A stretch of 64,000 nt of DNA from Chitiniphilus eburneus (GTDB lineage Bacteria; Pseudomonadota; Gammaproteobacteria; Burkholderiales; Chitinibacteraceae): the NCBI RefSeq assembly GCF_005048205.1, contig NZ_SUMF01000006.1:1-64000 (forward strand), in the 5' to 3' direction. The notes beneath the pieces are model-generated. The model saw only the letters and a program-made list of their open reading frames with translations, did not search any database and had not been told where the DNA came from. Positions 1-7,583 of this stretch are shown one piece after another. The position numbers and the translations under genes are program-made. Positions within the stretch are counted from its first letter, which is position 1, and every line of letters starts with the position of its first letter.

Positions 1-564
1 GACGCCGCGCTGGACGCGCTGACCCACACCAATGCGGCGGTGCGGCGCGAAGCGGTGGGCGTGCTCGGCTGGCTCAAGCTGGCCACCGCAGTGCCCGCAC
101 TGGCGCGGCTGGCACAGACCGACCCGGATGCCGAGGTACGCCGCATCGCCAGCGGCGCGCTGGGTTTCGCCGATGGGGCCGCCATACTGCCGGCCCTGTT
201 GGCGGCGCTGGCCGACCCACAGTGGGCGGTGCGCGAGGAGGCCGCCACCACCTTGGGCAAACTGCGCCTGCGCCCGGCCGCGCCGGCATTGATCGACAGC
301 CTGTACGGCGACATCTGGCAGGTACGGATCAAGGCAGCCCGCGCGCTGGGCCTGATCGGCGACGCCACCGCCATGCCCGCACTGATCGCCAGCCTGGGCC
401 ATGCCGCCGGCAACCTGCGCAAGGAAGCCGCCATCGCCCTGGGCGAGATCGGCGACGCCACGGCGGAACCCGCGCTGCGCCTGGCCGAATCCGACCCCGA
501 CCCCGAAGTACGCAAAGCCGCGCGGCTGGGCCTGGCCGGATTGCGCCGCGAAGACCAGCCATGA
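1..564 (+). CDS. HEAT-repeat protein, 3' part of gene
   Basis: The frame is open from base 1, so the gene begins upstream of the window. The visible 187 residues are a run of roughly 30-residue helical repeats rich in Ala, Leu and Asp, with the recurring pattern DPDAEVRRIAS / DPDPEVRKAARLGL typical of PBS-lyase-type HEAT repeats. Such repeats form a curved scaffold for protein-protein contacts; in bacteria they also occur in phycobilin-lyase relatives, but nothing here points to a chromophore. The stop overlaps the start of the next gene (ATGA at 561-564), so the two are translationally coupled. A more specific function cannot be read from this fragment. Confidence 0.85.
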   Translation, partial: DAALDALTHTNAAVRREAVGVLGWLKLATAVPALARLAQTDPDAEVRRIASGALGFADGAAILPALLAALADPQWAVREEAATTLGKLRLRPAAPALIDSLYGDIWQVRIKAARALGLIGDATAMPALIASLGHAAGNLRKEAAIALGEIGDATAEPALRLAESDPDPEVRKAARLGLAGLRREDQP

Positions 565-839
565 CCCCGCATCACGTCACCCTCACTGCCGATGCCCTGG
601 CGCTGACCTGGCCCGACGGCGACATCACGCTCCCCGCCCCGCTGCTGCGCCACGCCTGCCGCTGCGCCGACTGCCGCGCGCTGACGCTGCGCGGCATGTC
701 ACCGCAGGCGCCGGCCGCGATCCGCCTGCAAGGCGCCGAGCCCATTGGGCACTACGCTCTGCAACTGCGCTTCGACGATGGGCACCAACGCGGCATCTAC
801 CCTTGGGAATACCTGCGGCAGATGGCGGGGCTGGATTGA
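561..839 (+). CDS. DUF971 domain protein
   Basis: This 92-residue protein matches the small DUF971 family, related to the N-terminal domain of gamma-butyrobetaine hydroxylases. It shows the family layout: a beta-rich start with the segment LTWPDGDITLPAPLLRHACRCADCR, then a basic patch, and a C-terminal IYPWEYLRQM motif where the family usually has H/YxWxYL. The two-cysteine CRCADC segment is consistent with the family's metal-binding character. The start is fixed by the ATGA overlap with the HEAT-repeat gene. In other bacteria DUF971 genes often sit beside FeS-cluster carriers or ubiE; here the partner is a HEAT protein, so a scaffold or cofactor role is only inferred. Confidence 0.8.
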   Translation: MTPHHVTLTADALALTWPDGDITLPAPLLRHACRCADCRALTLRGMSPQAPAAIRLQGAEPIGHYALQLRFDDGHQRGIYPWEYLRQMAGLD

Positions 840-1259
840 AACGCAGCGCCCGCATCGCTTCACCCCAGCGCCCGACAGCCGGGCAAAGGGCGCGGCGGGA
901 CGCCGGTGCAACGGCGTGGGAAACCGCGCTCGGCGCTGGGTGGAGCCCCTCGGTGGCGGCGCGGCAGCCACTTTCGCTATCGGAATAATCTGTCTGGCAT
1001 TTTCACACCAACGGCGCCGGCCACCGGCGCATGGCGGCGTCCCGCCAAGCATCCGCCGTGCCCGGGCCGCGCCGCAAGCGGCGATCTGACTGGAAAGCAG
1101 CGCGGCCGGCCACGAATTCGCCACGCGCCGCGCCCCCCGATCCATGTGCATGTCGTGCCACGCCCGGCGCTCCGGGCGCCGGTGGCGTTTGTGCGAGATC
1201 AAATTTTTCCCGTACCGGCGATTTCAGTATCGGCGCATCGCCGCCACCGGATCGCCGTC
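840..1259. other. intergenic region with no recognised gene
   Basis: This 420-base, very GC-rich stretch lies before the diguanylate cyclase gene. The cyclase frame stays open upstream to about 906, but that extension encodes Pro/Arg-rich low-complexity residues without a domain, so it is treated as non-coding. A short self-complementary segment around 1010-1030 (GGCGCCGG repeats) is visible. No convincing promoter or terminator was found. Confidence 0.5.
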
Positions 1260-3017
1260 ATGAGACGCCTCACCCTCGACCAGAAGTTTCAACTATGCTC
1301 GCTGGTCATCGTGCTGATCACCGCAGCCCTGGCCGGGCAGTTGATCTACCACAGCTACCGGGAATTCCGGCTGAACCAGAAAAGCCTGGAAAACCTGTCG
1401 CTGTATCACGCAGTACTGGATGCCGCCAATGTGCTGGCGGCCGAGCGAGGCGAAACCTTTCGGCTGATCAGCGATCTGCGAGTCCACAATTACCCGCAGC
1501 GCCGCGCGGTGGCGCAGGCCCGTCAGCGCAGCGATGGCGAGCTGAAGCAGATCGCGGCCCTGATCAAGCGGCATCAGGAGGATTTCGTGGTGTCGATCCA
1601 GGCCGTGGACCATGCGCGGCGGGATCTAACCAGGGCCCGTGAGCTGGCCGACTCGGTGGCTGACAAGCCGCTGGCTCGACGCGGCGGCACGGAAATCACG
1701 CAGGTCATTGACGAACTGTATTACGTCGCCAACGACCTGCGCCCGGCCATTATCGAGACGGGAATGCACTCAGTTGAAACGGATCGACGAATTTCCTATG
1801 CGGTGGTGATGTCGCGGATGCTGGGACTTGCCCGCGAACACGCCGGGCGCGTGGGTGCGCAACTGATGGTGCCATTGATCAAACGCGAGGCCATCGGCGC
1901 GGATCGGCAACAACGTATCGGGAACTTCCGCGAGCGCCTGAACGATATGGCCGAAGGGTTCAAACAGCAAATGAGCAACTACCGGATGCAGTCGGGTCTG
2001 CAGCAGGCGCGCGAGGCCATGGAACGGGACTACTTCGGCGAGGGCTATCGGCTGCTCGACGAGGTGTTGCAGCAAGGCAGCCACTCAGGGGATCGGCTGC
2101 CATCGGTGATGGCCTTTACCGAACGCTACACGCACGCCATGCGCTCGGTCGAGCAGATGCAGGAGCGGCTCATCCAGGCGGCCGCCGAGCAGTCGCAGCA
2201 GGGCGTGGTGAACGCCAAGCGCGAAGCGGTGCAGGTGCTGTTGCTGTGCGGCGCGCTGATCGGGGTGCTGATCGCGCTGCTGTACACCAGCCGGCGCCGG
2301 CTGCTGCTGCCGTTGCTCCAGGCGCGCCACGGCATCATCGAGCTGGCCGAGGGCAATCTGATGCCACTGCGCCGCCCCCGCAGCGGCCCCGAGGTGGAAA
2401 AGCTGTTCGACGCCCTCGACACCCTGCGCTCCAGCCAGGAAAAGCGCGTCCAGGCCGAGCAGCGTCTGAGCCAACTGACCCAGCAACTGAAGCGCCAGGC
2501 CGAGACCGATGTGCTGACCGGCGTGCACAACCGCCGCGCTCTGGAGGATATCGGCGAGCAGTTGCTGACCCATGCCGCGCTGGGCGACTGGCGGGTCGGG
2601 CTGGTGATGTTCGATATCGATCACTTCAAGAAGGTCAACGACGTCCACGGCCACCCGGTGGGCGACCTGGTGCTGAAGATGGTGGCGCAGACGGTGCTGG
2701 AAACCTGTCGCAACGAAGACAACGTGGGACGGTTCGGCGGCGAGGAATTCATCGTGCTGGTGCCGCTGGCGGATGCCAAGGCGGTGCGGGCGGTGGCGGA
2801 AAAACTGCGCCGCGTGATCGCTGGCGCCAGCGTGCAGTTGCCGGGAGGCCGCACCCTGAGTGTGACCGCCAGCTTCGGCGTCTCGCTCAGTTGTGCCCGC
2901 TCGACCTGGGGTGACCTGGTATCCGAGGCCGACACGGCGCTGTACCAGGCCAAGCACTCGGGCCGCAATTGCGTGGTGGGCCTGGAACCGGCGGAAAACA
3001 GCGCGAGCGCCGCGTGA
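1260..3017 (+). CDS. membrane-bound diguanylate cyclase (GGDEF)
   Basis: This 585-residue protein should make cyclic di-GMP from two GTP. It has an N-terminal membrane helix (about 11-32), a roughly 290-residue helical extracytoplasmic sensor region, a second helix (about 323-343), a short coiled linker, and a C-terminal GGDEF domain. The active-site motif is GGEEF (493-497), a catalytically competent variant. The product-inhibition I-site RxxD is present as RNED at 484-487, exactly five residues before it, so feedback by c-di-GMP is expected. The sensor region contains AAERGETF, reminiscent of nitrate/nitrite-type helical sensors, but that is tentative. The ATG at 1260 was chosen because the membrane helix follows directly. 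No EAL domain is present. Confidence 0.93.
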   Translation: MRRLTLDQKFQLCSLVIVLITAALAGQLIYHSYREFRLNQKSLENLSLYHAVLDAANVLAAERGETFRLISDLRVHNYPQRRAVAQARQRSDGELKQIAALIKRHQEDFVVSIQAVDHARRDLTRARELADSVADKPLARRGGTEITQVIDELYYVANDLRPAIIETGMHSVETDRRISYAVVMSRMLGLAREHAGRVGAQLMVPLIKREAIGADRQQRIGNFRERLNDMAEGFKQQMSNYRMQSGLQQAREAMERDYFGEGYRLLDEVLQQGSHSGDRLPSVMAFTERYTHAMRSVEQMQERLIQAAAEQSQQGVVNAKREAVQVLLLCGALIGVLIALLYTSRRRLLLPLLQARHGIIELAEGNLMPLRRPRSGPEVEKLFDALDTLRSSQEKRVQAEQRLSQLTQQLKRQAETDVLTGVHNRRALEDIGEQLLTHAALGDWRVGLVMFDIDHFKKVNDVHGHPVGDLVLKMVAQTVLETCRNEDNVGRFGGEEFIVLVPLADAKAVRAVAEKLRRVIAGASVQLPGGRTLSVTASFGVSLSCARSTWGDLVSEADTALYQAKHSGRNCVVGLEPAENSASAA

Positions 3018-3050
3018 CGGCTAGGCGGGCCAAACGCAATCGCTGTAGAT

Positions 3051-3114
3051 ACCGAGGACACGGAGAAAACCCACGAGATGAACAGTCTTTCCCTGGGGGC
3101 TTTCTCTCCTCGGT
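3051..3114. repeat. imperfect inverted repeat between genes
   Basis: The arms at 3051-3070 (ACCGAGGACACGGAGAAAAC) and 3101-3114 are imperfectly complementary, and complementarity to GAGGACAC partly continues to about 3127. Such ACCGAGGACACGGAGAA-type hairpins look like a dispersed intergenic repeat. It lies just after the cyclase stop and could stabilise or end that transcript, but there is no clean T-run. Confidence 0.35.
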
Positions 3115-3159
3115 GCTCGCGGTGTCCACACCAGTGCCTTATCATAACGCCCTCTTCCA

Positions 3160-3215
3160 AATATTGCATTTTGTTATTTTGAAATAGTTTTATATTCCTT
3201 TTTATATACAAATAC
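3160..3215 (+). promoter_or_regulatory. AT-rich putative tau promoter region
   Basis: This roughly 55-base AT-rich patch stands out in GC-rich surroundings about 60-115 bases before tauA. It contains TATATT (3191-3196) and TATATA (3203-3208), either of which could be a -10 element. Taurine operons are normally activated by CysB/Cbl/SsuR-type LysR proteins that bind AT-rich sites under sulfate starvation. No precise operator can be assigned. Confidence 0.35.
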
Positions 3216-3276
3216 TGCTTGTTAGATTGCCTCCATCGACCGCTGCCTTCGCGGCGGCAACCTGGAGCACAACACG

Positions 3277-4266
3277 ATGAGCACGCTTGATCGCACCACC
3301 CGCTGGCTGTCCGCCCTGGCCTTGACCGGCACAGCCTTTGCCGTCCATGCCGCCGACGTCACCATCGCCTACCAGACCACCGTCGAGCCGGCCAAAGTGG
3401 CCCAGGCCGACGGCGCCTACGAAAAAGCGAGCGGCGCCAAGATCGATTGGCGCAAGTTCGAGAGCGGCGCCGAGGTGATCACGGCGGTGGCGTCGGGCGA
3501 TGTGCAGATCGGCTATGTGGGTTCCAGCCCGCTGGCGGCGGCAGCCAGCCGTTCGCTGCCGATCCAGACCTTCCTGATCGCGGCGCAGATCGGTTCGGCC
3601 GAGGCGCTGGTGGTGCGCAACGGCGCCGGCATCGCCAAGCCGGCCGATCTCGCCGGCAAGAAGATCGCCGTGCCGTTCGTTTCGACCACCCATTACAGCC
3701 TGCTGGCCGCGCTCAAACACTGGAAGATCGATCCATCCAAGGTGCAGATCGTCAACCTGCGGCCGTCCGAAATCACTGCGGCATGGCAACGCGGCGACAT
3801 CGATGCCGCCTACGTGTGGGACCCGGCGCTGGGCAAGGCCAAGGAGAACGGCAAGGTGCTGGTGAGTTCCACCGATGTGGCCAAATGGGGCGCGCCCACC
3901 TTCGATGCCTGGATCGTGCGCAAGGATTTCGCCGAGAAGAACCCCAGGTTCGTCGAGCAGTTTGCCCGCGTCACGCTCAAGGCATATGCCGACTATGCCG
4001 CTAACCCCAAGGCGTTCGCAGCCAAGGCGGCCAATGTGGAGAAGATCGCCCGCGTTACCGGCTCCAAGCCGGAGGAAGTGGCCGGGCTGCTGACGGGCAA
4101 CCGCTACCCGCTGGCGGACGAGCAGGCCAGGTTGCTGGCCGACGCCACCACCAAGGCACTGACCGATACCTCGGCCTTCCTCAAGGACCAGGGCAAAGTG
4201 GACGCGCTGCAACCGAGCTACGCCAGCTACGTGAGCAACCGCTACGCCAAGGCCGCGCTGAAGTAA
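3277..4266 (+). CDS. tauA: taurine ABC transporter, substrate-binding protein
   Basis: This 329-residue periplasmic solute-binding protein captures taurine or a similar alkanesulfonate as a sulfur source. It begins with a Sec signal peptide (charged start, hydrophobic core [12 protein letters not shown], predicted cleavage near VHA-AD). The mature part has the NMT1/TauA type fold with the characteristic start [16 protein letters not shown] and the internal [16 protein letters not shown] segment. GGAG lies about 10 bases before the ATG. It is the first gene of a four-gene cassette whose ATPase, permease and dioxygenase follow on the same strand, which settles the assignment to taurine over other sulfonates. 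Confidence 0.95.
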   Translation: MSTLDRTTRWLSALALTGTAFAVHAADVTIAYQTTVEPAKVAQADGAYEKASGAKIDWRKFESGAEVITAVASGDVQIGYVGSSPLAAAASRSLPIQTFLIAAQIGSAEALVVRNGAGIAKPADLAGKKIAVPFVSTTHYSLLAALKHWKIDPSKVQIVNLRPSEITAAWQRGDIDAAYVWDPALGKAKENGKVLVSSTDVAKWGAPTFDAWIVRKDFAEKNPRFVEQFARVTLKAYADYAANPKAFAAKAANVEKIARVTGSKPEEVAGLLTGNRYPLADEQARLLADATTKALTDTSAFLKDQGKVDALQPSYASYVSNRYAKAALK

Positions 4267-4390
4267 ACGCCGCCACCGCCGCAACCCTGGCGCAGCCGGC
4301 CCGCCCCGACGTGGCATACGGCAGGCAAGGCCCGGCGCCTTGCCTGCCGCCGCCGCAAGGCCTGGTCGGCAGCGCTTGCTGGAGCCCCTC

Positions 4391-5194
4391 ATGTCTTCGC
4401 TGATCGTCGATCGTGTCTCAGTGCGCTATGCCGGTGCCACCGGCCTGGCGTTGTCCGAGGTTTCGCTGACCGTGCCACCGGAAAGCCTGGTGGTGGCACT
4501 GGGACCGTCCGGCTGCGGCAAGACCACCCTGCTCAACCTGATCGCGGGCTTCATCGCGCCGGACCACGGCAGCGTCATGCTCGACGGCAAGGCGGTGAGC
4601 GGCCCCGGCGCCGAGCGCGGCGTGGTGTTCCAGCACGACGCACTGCTGCCATGGCTGGACGTGGCGGACAACGTGGCATTCGGCCTGCGTCTGCGCGGCG
4701 TGCCGGCACGCGAGCGGCAAGCGCGGGCGCGGCAGGTGCTGCGACTGGTGGACCTGGACGGCTACGCCGGCCACCGCGTATGGCAGTTGTCCGGGGGCAT
4801 GCGCCAGCGCGTCGGCTTGGCACGGGCGCTGGCGGCCGATCCGCGCGTATTGCTGATGGACGAACCGTTCGGCGCGCTGGATGCCTTCATCCGCGAGCAG
4901 ATGCAGTCGCTATTGCTGCGTCTCTGGCGCGAAACCGGCAAGCGAGTGTTCCTGATCACCCACGACATCGAGGAGGCAGTGTTCCTCGCCACCGAACTGG
5001 TGCTGATGTCGCCGGGGCCCGGGCGCATCGTCGAGCGGCTGTCGCTGGATTTCGGTCGCCGCCACGCCGCCGGCGAGCCGGTGCGCGAGATCAAATCCGA
5101 CCCCGCCTTCATCGCCGTGCGCGAACATGTGCTGGCACGCGTGTTCGCACACCGCGCCAGCCAGGCCGACGTATCGCAAGGAGTGATCGCATGA
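4391..5194 (+). CDS. tauB: taurine ABC transporter, ATP-binding protein
   Basis: This 267-residue ABC ATPase energises taurine uptake at the cytoplasmic face. It shows Walker [10 protein letters not shown] near residue 40, the Q-loop FQHDALLPW, the signature [15 protein letters not shown] and Walker [13 protein letters not shown], followed by the switch histidine in ITHDIEEA. This is the nitrate/sulfonate (SsuB/TauB) subfamily pattern. The ATG at 4391 was preferred to an upstream in-frame start because the family begins at this point ([11 protein letters not shown]) and GGAG lies just before it. Its stop overlaps the tauC start by four bases (ATGA). Confidence 0.95.
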   Translation: MSSLIVDRVSVRYAGATGLALSEVSLTVPPESLVVALGPSGCGKTTLLNLIAGFIAPDHGSVMLDGKAVSGPGAERGVVFQHDALLPWLDVADNVAFGLRLRGVPARERQARARQVLRLVDLDGYAGHRVWQLSGGMRQRVGLARALAADPRVLLMDEPFGALDAFIREQMQSLLLRLWRETGKRVFLITHDIEEAVFLATELVLMSPGPGRIVERLSLDFGRRHAAGEPVREIKSDPAFIAVREHVLARVFAHRASQADVSQGVIA

Positions 5195-6033
5195 ACGCCG
5201 CCGACCTCGCACTGGGCGAACATGAATTTCCCGTGGCCGAACAGGCCGAGCCGCAACGCCCGCCCCGACGCGGCACGCTGCGCCTGGGCGTGACCACGGT
5301 GGCAACGCTGCTGGCACTGTGGTGGGCCGTCAGCGCCAGTGGCCTGATACCGCCGTTGTTCCTGCCACCGCCACAGGCGGTATTGGCCAAGCTGTGGCTG
5401 ACTGCCACCCAGGGCTATATGGACGCCACGCTGTGGCAGCATCTGGGCGCCAGCGCCCTGCGCATCGTGCTGGCGCTGATCGCCGCCATGCTGTTCGCGG
5501 TACCGGTGGGCATCGCCATCGGCCTGTCGCGCACCGCGCGCGGCGTGCTCGATCCGCTGATCGAGTTTTACCGGCCCATCCCGCCGCTGGCCTACCTGCC
5601 GCTGATCGTGATCTGGTTCGGCATCGGCGAATTGTCGAAAGTACTGTTGATCTACCTGGCGATCTTTGCCCCGATTGCCATCGCCACCGCCACCGGCGTG
5701 CGCGGGGTGGACCCGGCGCGGGTGCGCGCCGCCCAATCGCTGGGCGCCAGCCGCTGGCAGTTGATCCGCCACGTGATCGTGCCTTCCGCGCTGCCCGACA
5801 TCCTCACCGGCGTGCGCATCGGGCTGGGAACCGGCTGGTCCACCCTGGTGGCCGCCGAACTGGTGGCCGCCACGCGTGGGCTGGGCTTCATGGTGCAGTC
5901 GGCGGCACAGTTCCTGGTGACCGACGTAGTGGTGCTGGGCATCCTGGTCATCGCCGTGATCGCCTTCGCGCTGGAGCTGGGCCTGCGCGCGCTGCAACGC
6001 CGGCTGGTGCCCTGGCAGGGCCAACCCCACTGA
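5191..6033 (+). CDS. tauC: taurine ABC transporter, permease
   Basis: This 280-residue inner-membrane permease forms the transport channel with TauB. About six hydrophobic helices are visible after a hydrophilic N-terminal tail of about 30 residues. The cytoplasmic coupling loop carries the EAA-type motif [34 protein letters not shown], shown here only in outline (roughly residues 180-215). The start is fixed by the four-base overlap with tauB. The long polar tail before the first helix is typical of TauC/SsuC. Confidence 0.95.
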   Translation: MNAADLALGEHEFPVAEQAEPQRPPRRGTLRLGVTTVATLLALWWAVSASGLIPPLFLPPPQAVLAKLWLTATQGYMDATLWQHLGASALRIVLALIAAMLFAVPVGIAIGLSRTARGVLDPLIEFYRPIPPLAYLPLIVIWFGIGELSKVLLIYLAIFAPIAIATATGVRGVDPARVRAAQSLGASRWQLIRHVIVPSALPDILTGVRIGLGTGWSTLVAAELVAATRGLGFMVQSAAQFLVTDVVVLGILVIAVIAFALELGLRALQRRLVPWQGQPH

Positions 6034-6111
6034 AACGGGACTGCGTTGTACGACCCGACAGCACCGCAGCGCCGGGTCTTGCCCACCGCTCCCGGCAATC
6101 CGAGAACCCTC

Positions 6112-6948
6112 ATGCCTTCGATCGAGATCACCTCCCTCAGCCCCGCCCTCGGCGCCGTCGTCAGCGGCCTCTCGCTGGACGAACCACTGGACAAGGCACG
6201 CCACGCCCTGCTGCACGAGGCACTGCTGCGCCATCAGGTACTGTTCTTTCGCGACCAGCCGCTCACCCCGGCGCGGCAGCGCGATTTCGCACGCCACTTC
6301 GGCGACCTGCACGTGCACCCGATCTACCCCAACGTGCCAGAGACACCGCAGATCCTGGTGCTGGACACCCACGCCGATAACCTGCCGGACAACGACAACT
6401 GGCACACCGACGTGACCTTCATCGCCACCCCGCCCCTGGGCGCGGTGCTGGCCGCCAAGCAGTTGCCGGCCACCGGTGGCGACACGCTATGGTCCAGCGG
6501 CACGGCGGCGTTCGATGCGCTGTCGCCCCGGTTGCAGGCGCTGCTGGATGGGCTGACCGCGACGCATGACTTCGCCAAGTCGTTCCCCGCCAGCCGCCAC
6601 GGCATCTCCGACGCCGGTCGCGCGCAATGGGAAGCCACCCGCGCCAGGCATCCACCGCTGTCGCACCCGGTGATCCGCACCCACCCGGAAACCGGACGCA
6701 AGGCGATCTTCGTCAACGAAGGCTTCACCCTGCGCATCGATCAACTGCCGCCGCCCGAATCGGACGCGCTGCTGGCCTTTCTCTACGCCCACATCGCCCG
6801 ACCGGAATTCACCGTGCGCTGGCGCTGGCAGGTGAACGACGTAGCGTTCTGGGACAACCGCGTCACCCAGCACTACGCCGTGGCCGACTACCTGCCGGCC
6901 CGCCGAGTGATGCACCGCGCGACGATCCTCGGAGATGTGCCGGTCTGA
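6112..6948 (+). CDS. tauD: taurine dioxygenase (Fe(II)/2-oxoglutarate)
   Basis: This 278-residue enzyme hydroxylates taurine next to the sulfonate, using O2 and 2-oxoglutarate and releasing sulfite and aminoacetaldehyde. The iron-binding triad is visible: HxD in NWHTDVTF near residue 100 and the distal His in [11 protein letters not shown] near the C-terminus. That last motif also carries the 2-oxoglutarate-binding Arg. The [12 protein letters not shown] segment and overall length fit TauD. The ATG at 6112 begins the conserved domain directly ([16 protein letters not shown]); an upstream TTG in frame would add non-homologous residues. It is the last gene of the tau operon. Confidence 0.95.
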   Translation: MPSIEITSLSPALGAVVSGLSLDEPLDKARHALLHEALLRHQVLFFRDQPLTPARQRDFARHFGDLHVHPIYPNVPETPQILVLDTHADNLPDNDNWHTDVTFIATPPLGAVLAAKQLPATGGDTLWSSGTAAFDALSPRLQALLDGLTATHDFAKSFPASRHGISDAGRAQWEATRARHPPLSHPVIRTHPETGRKAIFVNEGFTLRIDQLPPPESDALLAFLYAHIARPEFTVRWRWQVNDVAFWDNRVTQHYAVADYLPARRVMHRATILGDVPV

Positions 6949-6962
6949 GGGGGCAAACCGGA

Positions 6963-7010
6963 CCCCAAGTCTTGAAGTTCAAGATGTGGCGGTTGCTTCA
7001 AGACCTGGGG
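6963..7010. terminator. hairpin between convergent tauD and VOC gene
   Basis: The 15-base arms CCCCAAGTCTTGAAG (6963-6977) and CTTCAAGACCTGGGG (6996-7010) pair with one mismatch. The hairpin sits at the convergent ends of tauD and the leftward VOC gene, and its right arm lies inside the last codons of the VOC gene. There is no T-run, so termination is plausible but unproven. Confidence 0.5.
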
Positions 7011-7395
7011 CTGTCCTGCCGTGAAAAACCGCCTCGATGTTGTAGCCATCCGGGTCGAACACGAAAGCGGCGTAGTAGCCGGCGTGGTAATGCGGGCGCG
7101 GGCCGGGTGCGCCGTTGTCGCGCGCGCCGGCAGCCAGCGCGGCCGCGTGGAAGGCGGCCACCTGTTCGACGCTGGTAGCGCGGAAAGCGATATGGCTGCG
7201 CGGGGTATGGGGCTCGCCCTGGCTGATCCAGAAATCCCCGCCCGGATCGTCGCCAGCCTCGGCGTCGCCATCGCCAAACCCCACCGCCACGCCAAAATCG
7301 AGACGAATCGTATAGCCCAGCGTGGCAAGCACGGTCTGATAGAACTGCCTGCTTTGCAGAAGATTGGAAACATTGATGCCAGTGTGGTCGATCAT
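6979..7395 (-). CDS. VOC-superfamily (glyoxalase-like) protein
   Basis: This 138-residue protein has the vicinal-oxygen-chelate fold: it opens with IDHTGINVSNLLQSRQFY and closes with the repeat AAFVFDPDGYNIEAVFHG, a His at the start of one beta-alpha-beta unit and a Glu at the end of the next, the usual metal ligands. Members isomerise or cleave small molecules, or bind drugs such as fosfomycin; the substrate here is unknown. The ATG at 7395 is preceded by AGGAG at good distance. The C-terminal tail (GRTAPGLEATATS) is unusual because it is encoded by the intergenic hairpin. The gene stands alone, facing tauD. Confidence 0.85.
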   Translation of the reverse strand: MIDHTGINVSNLLQSRQFYQTVLATLGYTIRLDFGVAVGFGDGDAEAGDDPGGDFWISQGEPHTPRSHIAFRATSVEQVAAFHAAALAAGARDNGAPGPRPHYHAGYYAAFVFDPDGYNIEAVFHGRTAPGLEATATS

Positions 7396-7524
7396 GGCGG
7401 GCTCCTGAGTTGAAATGGCTACACTAAAGCCCCGTCGCAGGTATTGCGCCATGACGGTGGCCTACCTTGCGCGGACCTCGGCAAGGCCGGCAAACCGTCG
7501 ACGGCCTGCCGCGCAACGACGGGG

Positions 7525-7555
7525 TTGACCCTGTAGCCGCTACAGGGTGTGTACT
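7525..7555 (+). promoter_or_regulatory. MerR-family (CadR/PbrR/ZntR-type) operator-promoter
   Basis: The -35 TTGACC (7525-7530) overlaps a perfect inverted repeat whose arms ACCCTGTAG (7528-7536) and CTACAGGGT (7540-7548) are separated by CCG. A -10-like TGTACT follows at 7550-7555, giving a 19-base spacer. An over-long spacer with a dyad between -35 and -10 is the hallmark of MerR-class metal-responsive promoters, and the arms closely resemble those of cadmium/lead regulators. It drives the metal-exporting ATPase that starts at 7584. Confidence 0.85.
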
Positions 7556-7583
7556 GGGTATATGTCCCCACGAGGTAATCGAC

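Noticed and set aside
4762-6405. Long leftward frame of 547 codons opposite tauB, tauC and tauD
   Set aside because: It is antisense to three well-supported genes, has Gln/His/Gly-rich low-complexity content and no domain; such shadows are normal in GC-rich DNA.
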